Source: Shewanella chilikensis (lineage in GTDB: Bacteria > Pseudomonadota > Gammaproteobacteria > Enterobacterales > Shewanellaceae). From it: a stretch of 57,350 bases of DNA. This document shows positions 37,615-46,616 of the stretch, piece by piece (the stretch's first letter is position 1; the number at the start of each line of letters is the position of its first letter). The position numbers were made by a program, and so were the translations under genes. The notes beneath the pieces were generated by a model. The model was not told where the DNA came from. It searched no databases and saw only the letters and a program-made list of their open reading frames with translations. The DNA lies in contig NZ_NIJM01000029.1 of NCBI RefSeq assembly GCF_002836945.1, positions 1 to 57,350 on the forward strand, given 5' to 3'.

Positions 37615-39095
37615 GCGATAGACTTAAGTTGGGCTTCGCTGCAGTTTGGCAGTTGCAGCGGCAGCTCAAGCAATATGCTCAAACCGCCCTGAGGCCGGTT
37701 AACCGCTTGGGCCGAGCCGCCCAGGAGCTGCATACACTGGCGCACAATCGCCAATCCCAGCCCATAACCTCCCTGAGAGCTGTGACGCGCTTCATCCAAA
37801 CGGGTGAAAGGGTTGAACAAGGCTTCCAGTTGCTCTTTGGGGATCCCGGGTCCATCATCGCTGACACTCAGCTGCAGTCTGCTATCACCCAATTTGTCGT
37901 CACCCAGCTGAGATACCTGGATTTCCACCCGGCAGGTTTCACCGGCATATTTGAGGGCATTGCGGCAGACATTTTCCAGCGCCCGCTTCAAGTAGGCCAT
38001 ATCGGTATGCAAAGTTTGCTCATCAATGGGGGCCTGTGCCCAGACTATGCTTTGCTTGGGGCCAGACTCAAACTCCAGATCCTGCAGCAGTGAGCGGCGT
38101 AATTCTGTCAGGGTAAAAGGCGCTGCCGTCAGCTTAATGAAGCCGTTGCTCAGGCGGCTGAAGTCTAAAATGGTGTTGATCAATTGCGCCATCTCTTCGC
38201 CCTGGCGTCTTAGCCTGGCAAGCGGTTGTTGATGTTCCTCCCCCAAGCGATTTTCCAGCAGGTGTAAGGCCAGCTCCTGCCGGGCAAGGGGAGTGCGCAG
38301 TTCGTGGGAGACATCCCTCAGTAACCGCTGCTGGGTCTGAATGCTCTTTTGCAGCTGCTCGGCCATATGGTCAAAGTCGGTCGCCAACTGGAAAAATTCC
38401 GGCTGCTTTAGTGAAAAATGGCCGGCAATCCGGGTATCGAGTTGGCCCTGTGCCAGCTGACGGGTGGCGCTGCGCAGTAAACTCAGCGGCTGGATCAGAT
38501 AGCGGCTCAGCAGACGACTGAACAATAAGAGCACCAGTAGTCCTACCAGGATACGGATAAGCCAGAGGCTTTTATCCAGTTGCTGCGCCGGATGTAAAGA
38601 AGCGTTGAGTTGCACCACCAAGAGCAGGGGATTGTCCGGATCCAGGCTATTGCGTAGTGGCAGGCCTATCAAAGGTTTTTGCACCCTGTCCCCCATAGGT
38701 TGCTGCAACTGCCTGAGGAAATTGAGTTTGTAAACAAAGTGCGGGTGCATTTCCCGCTGACTCACCGCCTGCTGCTTGCTATCCAGTACATAGAGTACAA
38801 ATGCCTGACGCCCCTCCCAATCCGCCAGTCCGGCTAGATCGCCCCTGAGGATATAGTCGTTGGCCTCATCGGCCAGTTGCTGTAACTGGCTTTGGGTCTG
38901 CTGGGGCAGCAGTAACAAGCGGTTTAGCAACATGGCTTCAATACCACTGGCGAGCAGCAGGATAAGCAGTAATGACACACCAAAATAGCCAAACAGTCGC
39001 CATTGGAGTTGGGAAAACAGGCCGGAAAAGGGCAGCAAGGCAAGCTCCTGAATTATTCGCTGAAGTCGAGAATATGTTTCGATAATCATTCTCAT
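37611..39095 (-). CDS. HAMP-containing sensor histidine kinase, orphan in this window
   Basis: Inner-membrane kinase of 494 residues. A first hydrophobic segment (about 34-57), a short periplasmic domain of about 120 residues, a second segment (about 178-200), a HAMP domain (QPLSLLRSATRQLAQGQLDTRIAG), H-box LLRDVSHELRTPLARQEL, N-box NVCRNALKYA, G1 DDGPGIPKEQ and G2 GGYGLGLAIVRQ. The overall plan is of the CpxA/RstB type. No response regulator lies on either side: upstream is the divergent imuA promoter and downstream the convergent def. ATG at 39095 is followed by a second ATG two codons on; either may be used. Confidence 0.88.
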   Translation of the reverse strand: MRMIIETYSRLQRIIQELALLPFSGLFSQLQWRLFGYFGVSLLLILLLASGIEAMLLNRLLLLPQQTQSQLQQLADEANDYILRGDLAGLADWEGRQAFVLYVLDSKQQAVSQREMHPHFVYKLNFLRQLQQPMGDRVQKPLIGLPLRNSLDPDNPLLLVVQLNASLHPAQQLDKSLWLIRILVGLLVLLLFSRLLSRYLIQPLSLLRSATRQLAQGQLDTRIAGHFSLKQPEFFQLATDFDHMAEQLQKSIQTQQRLLRDVSHELRTPLARQELALHLLENRLGEEHQQPLARLRRQGEEMAQLINTILDFSRLSNGFIKLTAAPFTLTELRRSLLQDLEFESGPKQSIVWAQAPIDEQTLHTDMAYLKRALENVCRNALKYAGETCRVEIQVSQLGDDKLGDSRLQLSVSDDGPGIPKEQLEALFNPFTRLDEARHSSQGGYGLGLAIVRQCMQLLGGSAQAVNRPQGGLSILLELPLQLPNCSEAQLKSIA

Positions 39096-39160
39096 TTATT
39101 CTATCTCGGGTTAAGGCTTTGGCGCCAGCACGACTTGTCAGTTGGCTAAAGTTAGTTATA

Positions 39161-39176
39161 CTGTATAAAAATACAG
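39161..39176 (+). promoter_or_regulatory. LexA (SOS) box of the imuA operon
   Basis: CTGTATAAAAATACAG matches the gammaproteobacterial LexA consensus CTG-N10-CAG with the preferred TATA...TA spacing. It ends 14 bp before the imuA start codon, so imuA-imuB-dnaE2 should be induced by DNA damage. Confidence 0.92.
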
Positions 39177-39190
39177 TATCGGTGTTTTTC

Positions 39191-40303
39191 ATGTCTCTTT
39201 CAGCCAAAACTCACTCTGTAAAATCTGATCCAGCCAAATCTCAGGCCTTGAACGGTCTGCTGGAGCGTCGGGATCTCTGGTTGGGGCCGGGCAGTCAGGG
39301 CAAAATATTGGGGTATCCCAGTGGTTTTGAAACATTGGATGCGCAGCTCAGTGATGCCGGGTGGCCAAGGCAGGGCATTTGTGAGCTTTTCAGTCAGTCT
39401 CCTGGGCACGGGGAACTCAGCCTGTTGCTGCCTTTGATGCGTTATTTACTGCCGGCTCAGTGTGGCTCTCATTCGGAAATAAATCATTCGGAAAGAAGTC
39501 AGTCCAAAAGAAATCAGTCCAGAGGGGATGAGTCCAAAGATGCCATGATAATGCTGATAGCGCCGCCACTGCAGCCGCTGGCACAGAGTTTTGCCCAGCA
39601 CGGTATTGCCGCCGAGCGTATTTTGTGGCTGGAATTAACCCAGCGTAAAGAGGTGCTCTGGGCCATGGAGCAAGGGCTGAGCAGCGGCGCCTGTCCCCTG
39701 GTGCTGGCTTGGCTGGACAAGCTGACACTGAGTGAGGCCAGAAGGTTGCAACTTGCCGCAGAGCAGGGCAAAGCTCTGGGAATTTGCCAGTTGCCTATGG
39801 CTCAGGCCGACAGCAATCATCCTGTCACCCTAAAGCTGGCTATCAGCGCGGCGGGCGTTAATACCGCCAAGCTGCAAATTTTAAAGCGTCGTGGGGGTTG
39901 GCCCGTCCCTGAATTGCATCTGCGTGGCTTGCCGGCACTGGCGCTTGAACTGCCCCATGTCGAGCCGGGCGTGGTAACCCTGAGAAGCGGCAAGGCGGCT
40001 CCCAATCATAGCTTCAGTAACTCGACTTGCTCAAATCATTCAAACCATTCCGGCAACAAGGTTAATGGCACTGTGCTTCACGACTCTGGTTTTCATGGCA
40101 CTGTGCTTCACGGTCCTTGGGGGATGGCGCAGTCAAGGATTGCTGCCTCCAATGAATGCGCGCCTAATCCCTGGACGGCACGGCAAGTGTCAAACAAGCC
40201 CGCGGGGCTTTCCCCAAGCGCTAATCCGCAAACGGCCAATTCTCAAACTACTCAAAGCCAAGCCACTCAAAGCCATACTGCTCAGAGTCAAGAGGCTATC
40301 TGA
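39191..40303 (+). CDS. imuA: ImuA, SOS mutagenesis RecA-like protein
   Basis: First gene of the mutagenesis cassette (370 residues; typical ImuA is about 200-250). The RecA/SulA-like core covers about residues 20-265: LDAQLSDAGWPRQGICELFSQSPGHGELSLLLPL and later LQILKRRGGWPVPELHLRG. An insertion of five 15-bp units (39470-39544) splits the core after LLPAQ. A tail of about 105 residues is rich in Ser, Thr, Asn and Gln and made partly of repeats. The ATG at 39191 has no obvious ribosome-binding site and lies 15 bp from the LexA box; a TTG at 39248 is an alternative. The stop is followed at once by imuB. Confidence 0.88.
   Translation: MSLSAKTHSVKSDPAKSQALNGLLERRDLWLGPGSQGKILGYPSGFETLDAQLSDAGWPRQGICELFSQSPGHGELSLLLPLMRYLLPAQCGSHSEINHSERSQSKRNQSRGDESKDAMIMLIAPPLQPLAQSFAQHGIAAERILWLELTQRKEVLWAMEQGLSSGACPLVLAWLDKLTLSEARRLQLAAEQGKALGICQLPMAQADSNHPVTLKLAISAAGVNTAKLQILKRRGGWPVPELHLRGLPALALELPHVEPGVVTLRSGKAAPNHSFSNSTCSNHSNHSGNKVNGTVLHDSGFHGTVLHGPWGMAQSRIAASNECAPNPWTARQVSNKPAGLSPSANPQTANSQTTQSQATQSHTAQSQEAI
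39470..39544 (+). repeat. Five 15-bp in-frame units in imuA core
   Basis: Degenerate units with consensus CAGTCCAAAAGAAAT, each coding for five residues (HSERS, QSKRN and similar). The block sits in a loop of the RecA-like domain. Confidence 0.88.
40067..40303 (+). repeat. In-frame repeats in the ImuA C-terminal tail
   Basis: 40067-40111 contains a 30-bp period in which GGCACTGTGCTTCAC occurs twice. 40229-40303 contains five 15-bp units beginning with CAA or CAT (QTTQS, QATQS and similar), of which the last contributes the stop codon. Confidence 0.85.
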
Positions 40304-40304
40304 G

Positions 40305-42014
40305 ATGACCCAGGTATGGATGGGAGTCTGGTTTCCACAGCTATTGCTGCAATATCAGCGTTACCGCCTGGCTATGCTGGGCAATATGGCGGGCACTATT
40401 ACCGGTACTATGACAGGTACTATGACCGACACTATGACTGGAAGTATGGCAGGCAGTGGTGCGGCTCAGGTTCAAACACGCGTTCAAACTCAGTTCCAAA
40501 CCCAAAATCAACCAAAAGCAGTGCCAACCGCTGCGGCGTCAGAGCCTTTTGATCCCCAAGTCCCCATGGCCTTGTATGACAGCCGGAAGCTGGTCATACA
40601 TTCGGCCTGTCCCGCCGCTCAAGCAAAAGGCGTTACAGCGGGGATGAGTGTCGGCAGCGCTCAGTCGCTGCTCGGAGAGTTGCAACTTTGGCCACTGCAG
40701 GAGGTGGACAGCGAGGCGTTGCGGGATTGGTTGTGTCAGTGGAGCTATGATTTCAGCGCCAGAATCTGGCCGCCGTTGTTATCCGGGCTTACTGAACAAG
40801 CTGCCCCATATGTGGCCGATGCGCGCTGGCCTACAGATACACTGCTGCTGGAAGTGGGATCCATGGTTAAACTGTTTGGCAGTTTGAGTGCCATTGTCGA
40901 GGCTTATCTCAACAAAGTCGCCGACTATGGTCTGGAATGCTCATTGGTGCTGGCACACAGACCGCTGGATGCGGCGATATTGGCGCGGCATACTCACGTC
41001 GGCATCAGCGCGGTATCAGCTGCCTTCATGAGCTCACCCACAGCTGAAAAAGCCGGGCGCCTCAAGGTGCATCACGGCTTACCGCCGGATTTACCACTGA
41101 ATTTGCTGCCATTAACCCAAGAGGAGCGGCAACGACTCGGCGCGCTTGGCCTGACGACTCTAGCCATGCTTGATGCCTTACCCCTTGCCGAGTTGGGGCG
41201 GCGCTTTGGTCAAGGTTTGCTGCAGCTGCTGGCACAAATCCAGGGGCGCTTGCCCTGTTGCCGCAAGGGATATGAGTTACCCGAACAGTTTCAGGCAAGG
41301 TTGACCTTGCTGCATGATGTTGAGTGGGTTCAGGGATTGCTGTTTCCATTGCAAAAGCTGCTGGGGGAATTGGCAACCTATTTGCGGATCAGGCAGTTGG
41401 CGGTGCAACAGTTGGAGTTGTGGCTGAAGTTTCGCGAGCCAGAGCCCCCGGCGCTGCAACTGACACTCAACTATCCCTTCGGGGAATATCAACTGCAGGG
41501 GTTGTCTCAGCTCTGCCGTTTACAGCTGGAAGGATTGCAACTGCCGAGCCCGGTCGTCGATATTGAGCTGCGATCCAGGCAGTTTGTGTCGCAGCAGCTG
41601 GGCAGTCGAGAGTTGACCGAGTCCAGAGAAGGGCAGCAACAGGATGCCAATCAATTACTCGCCAGATTACAGGCCAGGTTAGGTAGCCATAAGGTGCGCT
41701 CTTTGGTGTTGGCGGCCGATCCCATGCCAGAACTGGCCAGCACTGCGGCTTCCCTGACTTGCTGGCCGCCACCGGCAAGGCCGCCCGTTCAGCCGTCGCT
41801 GGCATTGCGGCCTCTTTGGCTGCTGCAAGAGCCGCAAGCCATTGCTCCTGAAGCTGTGGAGCTGCTTAGGGGACCGGAAAGGTTACAGAGCCCCTGGCAT
41901 TCAGGGCCTTTTCCCTGCCGGGATTATTTTCTTGCCCATCATAAGGAGAGCGGTGGTCTGTGTTGGCTGTTTCGCACCGCTAATGGGCTCTTTCTTCATG
42001 CTTGGTTCAGCTGA
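40305..42014 (+). CDS. imuB: ImuB, inactive Y-family polymerase-like protein
   Basis: Y-family polymerase homologue (569 residues) that lacks catalytic acids and acts as adaptor between ImuA, the beta clamp and DnaE2. The start at 40305 follows the imuA stop by one base (MTQVWMGVWFPQL). Core segments are LVIHSACPAAQAKGVTAGMS and LLLEVGSMVKLFGSLSAI, the latter replacing the SxDE active-site motif of true Y polymerases. After the first strand a repeat-rich insertion of about 55 residues (40392-40540) interrupts the fold. The longer upstream frame from 40065 overlaps imuA entirely and is rejected. The stop overlaps dnaE2 (TGATG). Confidence 0.9.
   Translation: MTQVWMGVWFPQLLLQYQRYRLAMLGNMAGTITGTMTGTMTDTMTGSMAGSGAAQVQTRVQTQFQTQNQPKAVPTAAASEPFDPQVPMALYDSRKLVIHSACPAAQAKGVTAGMSVGSAQSLLGELQLWPLQEVDSEALRDWLCQWSYDFSARIWPPLLSGLTEQAAPYVADARWPTDTLLLEVGSMVKLFGSLSAIVEAYLNKVADYGLECSLVLAHRPLDAAILARHTHVGISAVSAAFMSSPTAEKAGRLKVHHGLPPDLPLNLLPLTQEERQRLGALGLTTLAMLDALPLAELGRRFGQGLLQLLAQIQGRLPCCRKGYELPEQFQARLTLLHDVEWVQGLLFPLQKLLGELATYLRIRQLAVQQLELWLKFREPEPPALQLTLNYPFGEYQLQGLSQLCRLQLEGLQLPSPVVDIELRSRQFVSQQLGSRELTESREGQQQDANQLLARLQARLGSHKVRSLVLAADPMPELASTAASLTCWPPPARPPVQPSLALRPLWLLQEPQAIAPEAVELLRGPERLQSPWHSGPFPCRDYFLAHHKESGGLCWLFRTANGLFLHAWFS
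40392..40505 (+). repeat. 12-bp in-frame repeats in imuB
   Basis: Six 12-bp units (40392-40463; GTMT-type, for example GGTACTATGACA) are followed by three further 12-bp units (40470-40505; VQTR/VQTQ-type). The two blocks have unrelated consensus sequences. Confidence 0.88.
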
Positions 42015-45000
42015 TGTACGCCGAATTGCATGCTATTTCCAATTACAGCTTTTTGCGCGGGGCTTCTCACCCGGATGAGTTGGTGCAGCAGGCCGCCAAA
42101 CTGGGCTATGAGGCCATAGCCATTACCGACGAATGTTCTCTGGCGGGTGTGGTCAAGGCGCATGAGGCCGCCAAACAAAGCAGTATCAAGCTGATTGTCG
42201 GCGCCGAATTCCACCTGCCGGAAGGCTGCCTGGTGCTGCTGGCAAAAAAAATCGCCGGGGCTATGGTCTTATCAGCACTCTGATAACTAAAGGGCGGCGC
42301 CGGGCCGAAAAGGGCAAGTATCGGTTAACCCTGGATGACTTTGCGACCATTGACCGCGGCTGCTTTTGCCTGTGGCGGCCGCCATCAGTGAGCGAGTTGC
42401 TGGCGCAAGCCGACTTGCAAAGCACTGAGCACCAGAGTCTTGGTCAGCAGAATGTCGATCATCAGAACTCTACAAACCAGGGAATAGGCAACCAGAGCCC
42501 AAGTCAGCAAACCCCTTGGCTGACGCAGCTGCAGCAGCGCAGTCTGGCACAGTTGAATATCCTGGCGGCACGGGTCAAAGCCGCGTTTTCACTGCCGCTT
42601 TATCTCTTGATGGAGCGGCAACTGCAACCCGGAGAGGCCTGGTATCTCGAGGCCTGTGAGGCGCTGTCGAGTCATTTTTCCCTTCCTTGTGTCGCCGCCG
42701 GTAATGTGCAGATGCATCTTGCAGAGCGGCAAAGGCTGCACGATGTACTCAGCTGTATCCGCCATGGCTGCGCCGTGCCCATGGCCGGCGAGCTGTTATC
42801 AGGCAATGCCGAAATGGCGCTTAAGCCGATAACCGCTATGGCCAGGCGTCACCCTCAAGCCTGGTTGGCAAGGAGCTGTGAGCTGGCGTCCCGGTGTCAT
42901 TTCAGTCTGGATGAACTCAAGTATGAGTACCCGGCCGAGTTGGTGCCAAGCGGCCTAAGTGCCAGTGAATATCTGGCGCAAGAGGTGGAAAAGGGCGCCC
43001 GCAGGCGTTTTGGCGAGGCGGTTCCACCTGAAGTGCAGACTCAGTATCGGCGCGAGCTCAAGCTGATTGCCGAGCTCAATTACGAATACTTTTTCCTGAC
43101 TATCTATGATCTGGTCTGTTTTGCCGCTAGGCAAGGGATACTGCATCAGGGACGAGGTTCGGCCGCCAACTCTGTGGTCTGTTATTGCCTCGGGATCACC
43201 GAGGTGGATCCCACCAAGGTCAACATGCTGTTTGAGCGTTTTATTTCCAAGGAGCGCCATGAGCCGCCGGATATCGATGTCGATTTTGAACATGAACGCC
43301 GCGAAGAGGTGATCCAGTATATCTACCAAAAATATGGCCGCGAGCGTGCAGCCCTGGCCGCCAGTGTGATCAGTTATCGTTTCAAGAGTGCCATGAAAGA
43401 TGTTGGTAAGGCCCTGGGGCTTAGCGAGCAACGGCTGGATGAGCTGATAGGCGCTGTCGATCGCCGCGATCCGCAAGTGTCTTGGCAGCAGCAGTTGCAA
43501 CAAGGCAAGCTGTTGCCACAACAAGGTTTGGGGCAGTGGTTGTTGCCGCTGGTGGAGACCCTGATGGGTTTTCCAAGGCACTTGTCGCAACATGTCGGCG
43601 GCTTTGTGATTTCGGCCGGGCCATTGGCCGAGCTGGTGCCGGTAGAGAATGCCGCCATGGCCAAGCGCACTGTGATCCAATGGGACAAGGATGATCTCGA
43701 GAGTCTGGGGCTGTTAAAGGTCGATGTATTGGCGTTGGGAATGCTGACCGCGATCCGCAAATGTTTCGAGTTGATCTCCCGTCACATTCGTCCCTTTGCC
43801 ATGTCGGATATTCGCTGGGAAGATCTGGCCGTCTATCGTATGTTGCAGCAGGGCGACAGCATGGGGGTGTTTCAGGTGGAGTCGCGAGCCCAGACCAGCA
43901 TGCTGCCCAGGCTTAAACCCGCCTGTTATTACGATCTGGTAATACAGATAGCCATAGTGCGCCCGGGTCCGATTCAAGGAGACATGGTGCATCCCTTTCT
44001 GCGCCGCCGTGATAAAATCGAGCCGGTCACTTTTCCTTCGGCCGAGGTGGAAGGCGTGTTGTCACGCACTATGGGGGTGCCCATTTTTCAGGAGCAGGTG
44101 ATCCAATTGGCCATGGTCGCCGCCGGTTTCAGTGGCGGGGAAGCCGATCAGCTGCGCCGCGCCATGGGAAGCTGGAAACGCAGTGGCGAGCTGGAGCAAT
44201 TTGAACACAAGCTGCTTCAGGGGATGACGGCCCGAGGCTACAGTGACACCTTTGCCAGGCAGATATTCAGCCAGATCCGCGGCTTCGGCGAATATGGTTT
44301 CCCCGAGTCTCATTCGGCCAGCTTTGCGCTCCTGGCCTATGTTTCGGCCTTTCTCAAACACTATTACCCGGTGGCGTTTTGCTGCGCCTTGCTCAACAGT
44401 CAACCCATGGGTTTTTACAGCCCGTCACAGCTTATTCAGGATCTTCGCCATCATGGTGGTTTGGTGTTGCCGGTTTGTATCAACCTCAGCCAGTGGTACA
44501 GTACGCTGGAGCGACAAACCGATGGCTCCTTGGCACTGCGCCTCGGGTTCAGGTTGGTCAAGGGATTATCCGAGCACAGCGCCGCCAAGATAGTCGCGGG
44601 CCGGGGCGAGGGCTTTACTCACTTGTCGCAGTTGGCGGCTCTGGCACTGCCAAGGCGTGAGCAGGAGGCGCTGGCCAGCGCCAACGCCTTTGCTACCCTG
44701 GGCGGCGATCGCCATCAGATCAGGTGGCAGTTGGCCGCTCGTCAGCAGAGTTTGCCCTTGTTTGAGCAGCCGGACGAGGCCGATTTTCGCCCTGAAACCG
44801 CCTTGCCTGAGGTCACTGAAGTCGATGCCTTGCTGGCCGACTACGCCTGTACCGGGCTGACCCTGGGGCGTCATCCTCTGGCACTGCTCAGAGAGCAGGG
44901 GTTACTCGGCAAGTGTCACAGCGCCGCCTCTTTGTGGCAGTGCCGTCATGGCCAGAATGTAACTGTGGCCGGGCTGGTGGTCGGCAGGCAAAGGCCTGGC

Positions 45001-45234
45001 ACCGCCAGTGGAGTCACCTTCATCACCCTCGAAGATGAAACCGGTAATGTTAATCTGGTGGTATGGAGTGATACGGCCAGGGCCCAGAGACAGGCTTATT
45101 TGAGCGCCAGGATCCTCAAGGTGAGCGGGGTTGTGGAATTTTCGTCCGGCGTATTGCATCTGCTGGCTGGTCGGCTGGAGGATATCTCGGGCAGTATGCT
45201 CGCGCTGGTGGTAAACTCGCGGGATTTCCATTAG
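42014..45234 (+). CDS. dnaE2: Error-prone DNA polymerase III alpha DnaE2, frame interrupted at an A8 run
   Basis: Replicative-type C-family polymerase for damage-induced mutagenesis. The first segment (42014-42283, 89 codons) holds the start of the PHP domain, MYAELHAISNYSFLRGASHPDEL. The rest lies in the -1 frame to 45234, with polymerase motif PDIDVDFEHERREE and OB-fold VTFITLEDETGNVNLVVW. Sequence conservation passes across the break: LLAK in frame 0 and NRRGYGLISTLITKGRRRAEKGKYRL in frame -1 (first 20 residues belong together as typical DnaE2). A -1 shift gives exactly 1074 codons. The gene may be sequence-error broken, phase variable, or frameshift expressed. A 30-residue repeat insertion follows at 42421-42510. 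Confidence 0.88.
42244..42286 (+). other. Slippery A8 run and downstream hairpin in dnaE2
   Basis: In frame 0 the bases 42244-42250 read A_AAA_AAA, an ideal -1 frameshift heptamer. A GGAAGG motif lies 18 nt upstream (42220-42225). A perfect 7-bp hairpin, TTATCAG, loop CACT, CTGATAA (42269-42286), begins 17 nt downstream of the run and contains the frame-0 TGA stop. Confidence 0.6.
42421..42510 (+). repeat. Six 15-bp in-frame units in dnaE2
   Basis: Six degenerate 15-bp units, each ending in CAG or CAA (five residues with terminal Gln, such as SLGQQ, NVDHQ, GIGNQ). The block is inserted in a loop of the PHP domain. Confidence 0.9.
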
Positions 45235-45264
45235 CCGATAACCCATTTTAAGCTGCTGTTGCCT

Positions 45265-45861
45265 GTGAAAATAATCCTGCTGACCCATGAAAGAGAGCTG
45301 AATCGAGCCAGTAACACAGCCACCCTGGCGCTTAATGCTTATCCGACTCTCTGTAAGCGGGTACTGTGGGCGCGTAAAGCCCCGGATGCTTGGTTAATGG
45401 AGCACTTGTCTTTGGGGCGAACCGCCTTACTCTATCCGCAAACCGAAGAAAATACTTCCGAAGAAAGCATTTCGCGAGCTCAAGCTGCAAATGAAAGCCC
45501 AAACTTAAGCCAAAACCAAAGCCCAAGTTCAAACCCAAACCAAAGCCCGGTTCAGGGCGCAACCTGGCCTCAAGACGTTGCTCAGAATTTAAATTCGCTG
45601 GTCATACTCGATGCAACCTGGCAGGAGGCCGGCAAGATGTATCGCCAAAGCCCCTATCTGCAGTTGCTTGCCAGAGTCGAACTGCAAGCAGAGCAGGGCT
45701 CGGCGTTTCGCTTACGGCGCAATCAGCGCCAGGGCGGGTTATGTACCTTGGAATGTATTGCGGCTGTTTGGCAAAACTTGGGGGGAGACTATAGTATCGC
45801 CGCCAGGCGGTTACTCAGTGAGTTTAATCAATGGCAGGCTGAAATAAGAGCTCCGGCCTAG
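45265..45861 (+). CDS. DTW-domain tRNA-uridine aminocarboxypropyltransferase
   Basis: DTW-domain protein (198 residues), a family in which TapT/YfiP adds a 3-amino-3-carboxypropyl group to tRNA uridine from S-adenosylmethionine. Recognisable parts are LLTHERELNRASNTATLAL, LVILDATWQEAGKMYRQSPYL and TLECIAAVW. The usual N-terminal Cys cluster of YfiP is reduced here, so this is the shorter DTW subgroup. A GTG start at 45265 fits the family N-terminus. A linker of 24-bp repeats (45490-45558) is inserted between the two halves. It follows dnaE2 by 30 bp and could be read from the SOS transcript. Confidence 0.82.
   Translation: MKIILLTHERELNRASNTATLALNAYPTLCKRVLWARKAPDAWLMEHLSLGRTALLYPQTEENTSEESISRAQAANESPNLSQNQSPSSNPNQSPVQGATWPQDVAQNLNSLVILDATWQEAGKMYRQSPYLQLLARVELQAEQGSAFRLRRNQRQGGLCTLECIAAVWQNLGGDYSIAARRLLSEFNQWQAEIRAPA
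45490..45558 (+). repeat. 24-bp in-frame repeats in the DTW gene
   Basis: Nearly three units of 24 bp, two of them starting AACCAAAGCCC (Asn-Gln-Ser-Pro). The 11-bp start is almost identical to part of the dnaE2 repeat at 42490-42500. Confidence 0.82.
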
Positions 45862-45935
45862 CTGCACTAGAGTTGGCACAGCAAGCCGGAAGCCGTCTCT
45901 CTACGGCGGCACTGAGTTAAGTCTATTCGCCTGCG

Positions 45936-46616
45936 TTAGATCACCGTCAGATAAACACACAGGAAATGGCAAACGGCGCCGCCCAACACAAACAGATGCC
46001 AGATGGCATGATTGAAAGGGATCGCCTTGGTAGCGTAGAAGATCACCCCCAAGCTGTAGCTCAGCCCCCCGGCCAACAGCAAGTTGAACCCGGCTGTTGA
46101 CAGGTTATCGATAAGCTCAGGCAACACGGCGACGCAGAGCCAGCCCATGGCCAGATACAGCACCAGGCTCAGCGCCTTGAATCTGTGAATAAAGCAGCTC
46201 TTGAATACTATTCCCCCCAGTGCCAACGACCAGATGGCCACCAGCACCCATTCTTCCTGGGCATCGGCCAAAGTAATTAACATCAGCGGGGTATAGGTTC
46301 CGGCGATCAACAGATAGATGGCGCAGTGATCCAGCATCTTGAGGCGTCTTTTCCACACTGGGTGCGGAATACTGTGATACAGGGTTGAGCAGAGAAACAG
46401 CAGGATAATACTGCTGCCATAAATAGTTACACCTGTTAACTGAATGGCATCCAGCGAATGCCAGCCTTTGAGCAACATCAACACCAAGCCCAGAATGCCG
46501 GCAATCACCCCCAAACCATGGCTGACGGCATTGGCTATCTCTTCATTTAGACTGTATCCGCTTGAAAATTGGCTATTAAATTGAGATGCAGTGACTGAAG
46601 CTTTACTGTTGGACAT
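45936..46616 (-). CDS. trhA: Hemolysin III-like membrane protein (TrhA/YqfA)
   Basis: Seven-helix inner-membrane protein of the hemolysin III/PAQR family, 226 residues. Conserved metal-site residues are in NAVSHGLG, LCSTLYHSIPH, LDHCAIYLLIAGTYTP and NHAIWHLFVLGGAVCHF. The family affects membrane energetics and fluidity in E. coli; the name haemolysin is historical. The N-terminal 20 residues are Ser/Gln-rich with a small 12-bp duplication (QFNS QFSS). Confidence 0.9.
   Translation of the reverse strand: MSNSKASVTASQFNSQFSSGYSLNEEIANAVSHGLGVIAGILGLVLMLLKGWHSLDAIQLTGVTIYGSSIILLFLCSTLYHSIPHPVWKRRLKMLDHCAIYLLIAGTYTPLMLITLADAQEEWVLVAIWSLALGGIVFKSCFIHRFKALSLVLYLAMGWLCVAVLPELIDNLSTAGFNLLLAGGLSYSLGVIFYATKAIPFNHAIWHLFVLGGAVCHFLCVYLTVI

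Noticed and set aside
40065..40304. Longer N-terminus for ImuB
   Set aside because: It lies entirely in the imuA repeat tail in another frame; the ATG at 40305 gives the conserved WMGVWFPQL start.
42014..42283. A separate 89-residue PHP-domain protein
   Set aside because: Its sequence is the exact N-terminus of DnaE2 and homology continues directly in the -1 frame.
39470..42510. CRISPR-like array
   Set aside because: The regular repeats are 12-15 bp, contiguous without spacers, degenerate and in frame within genes.
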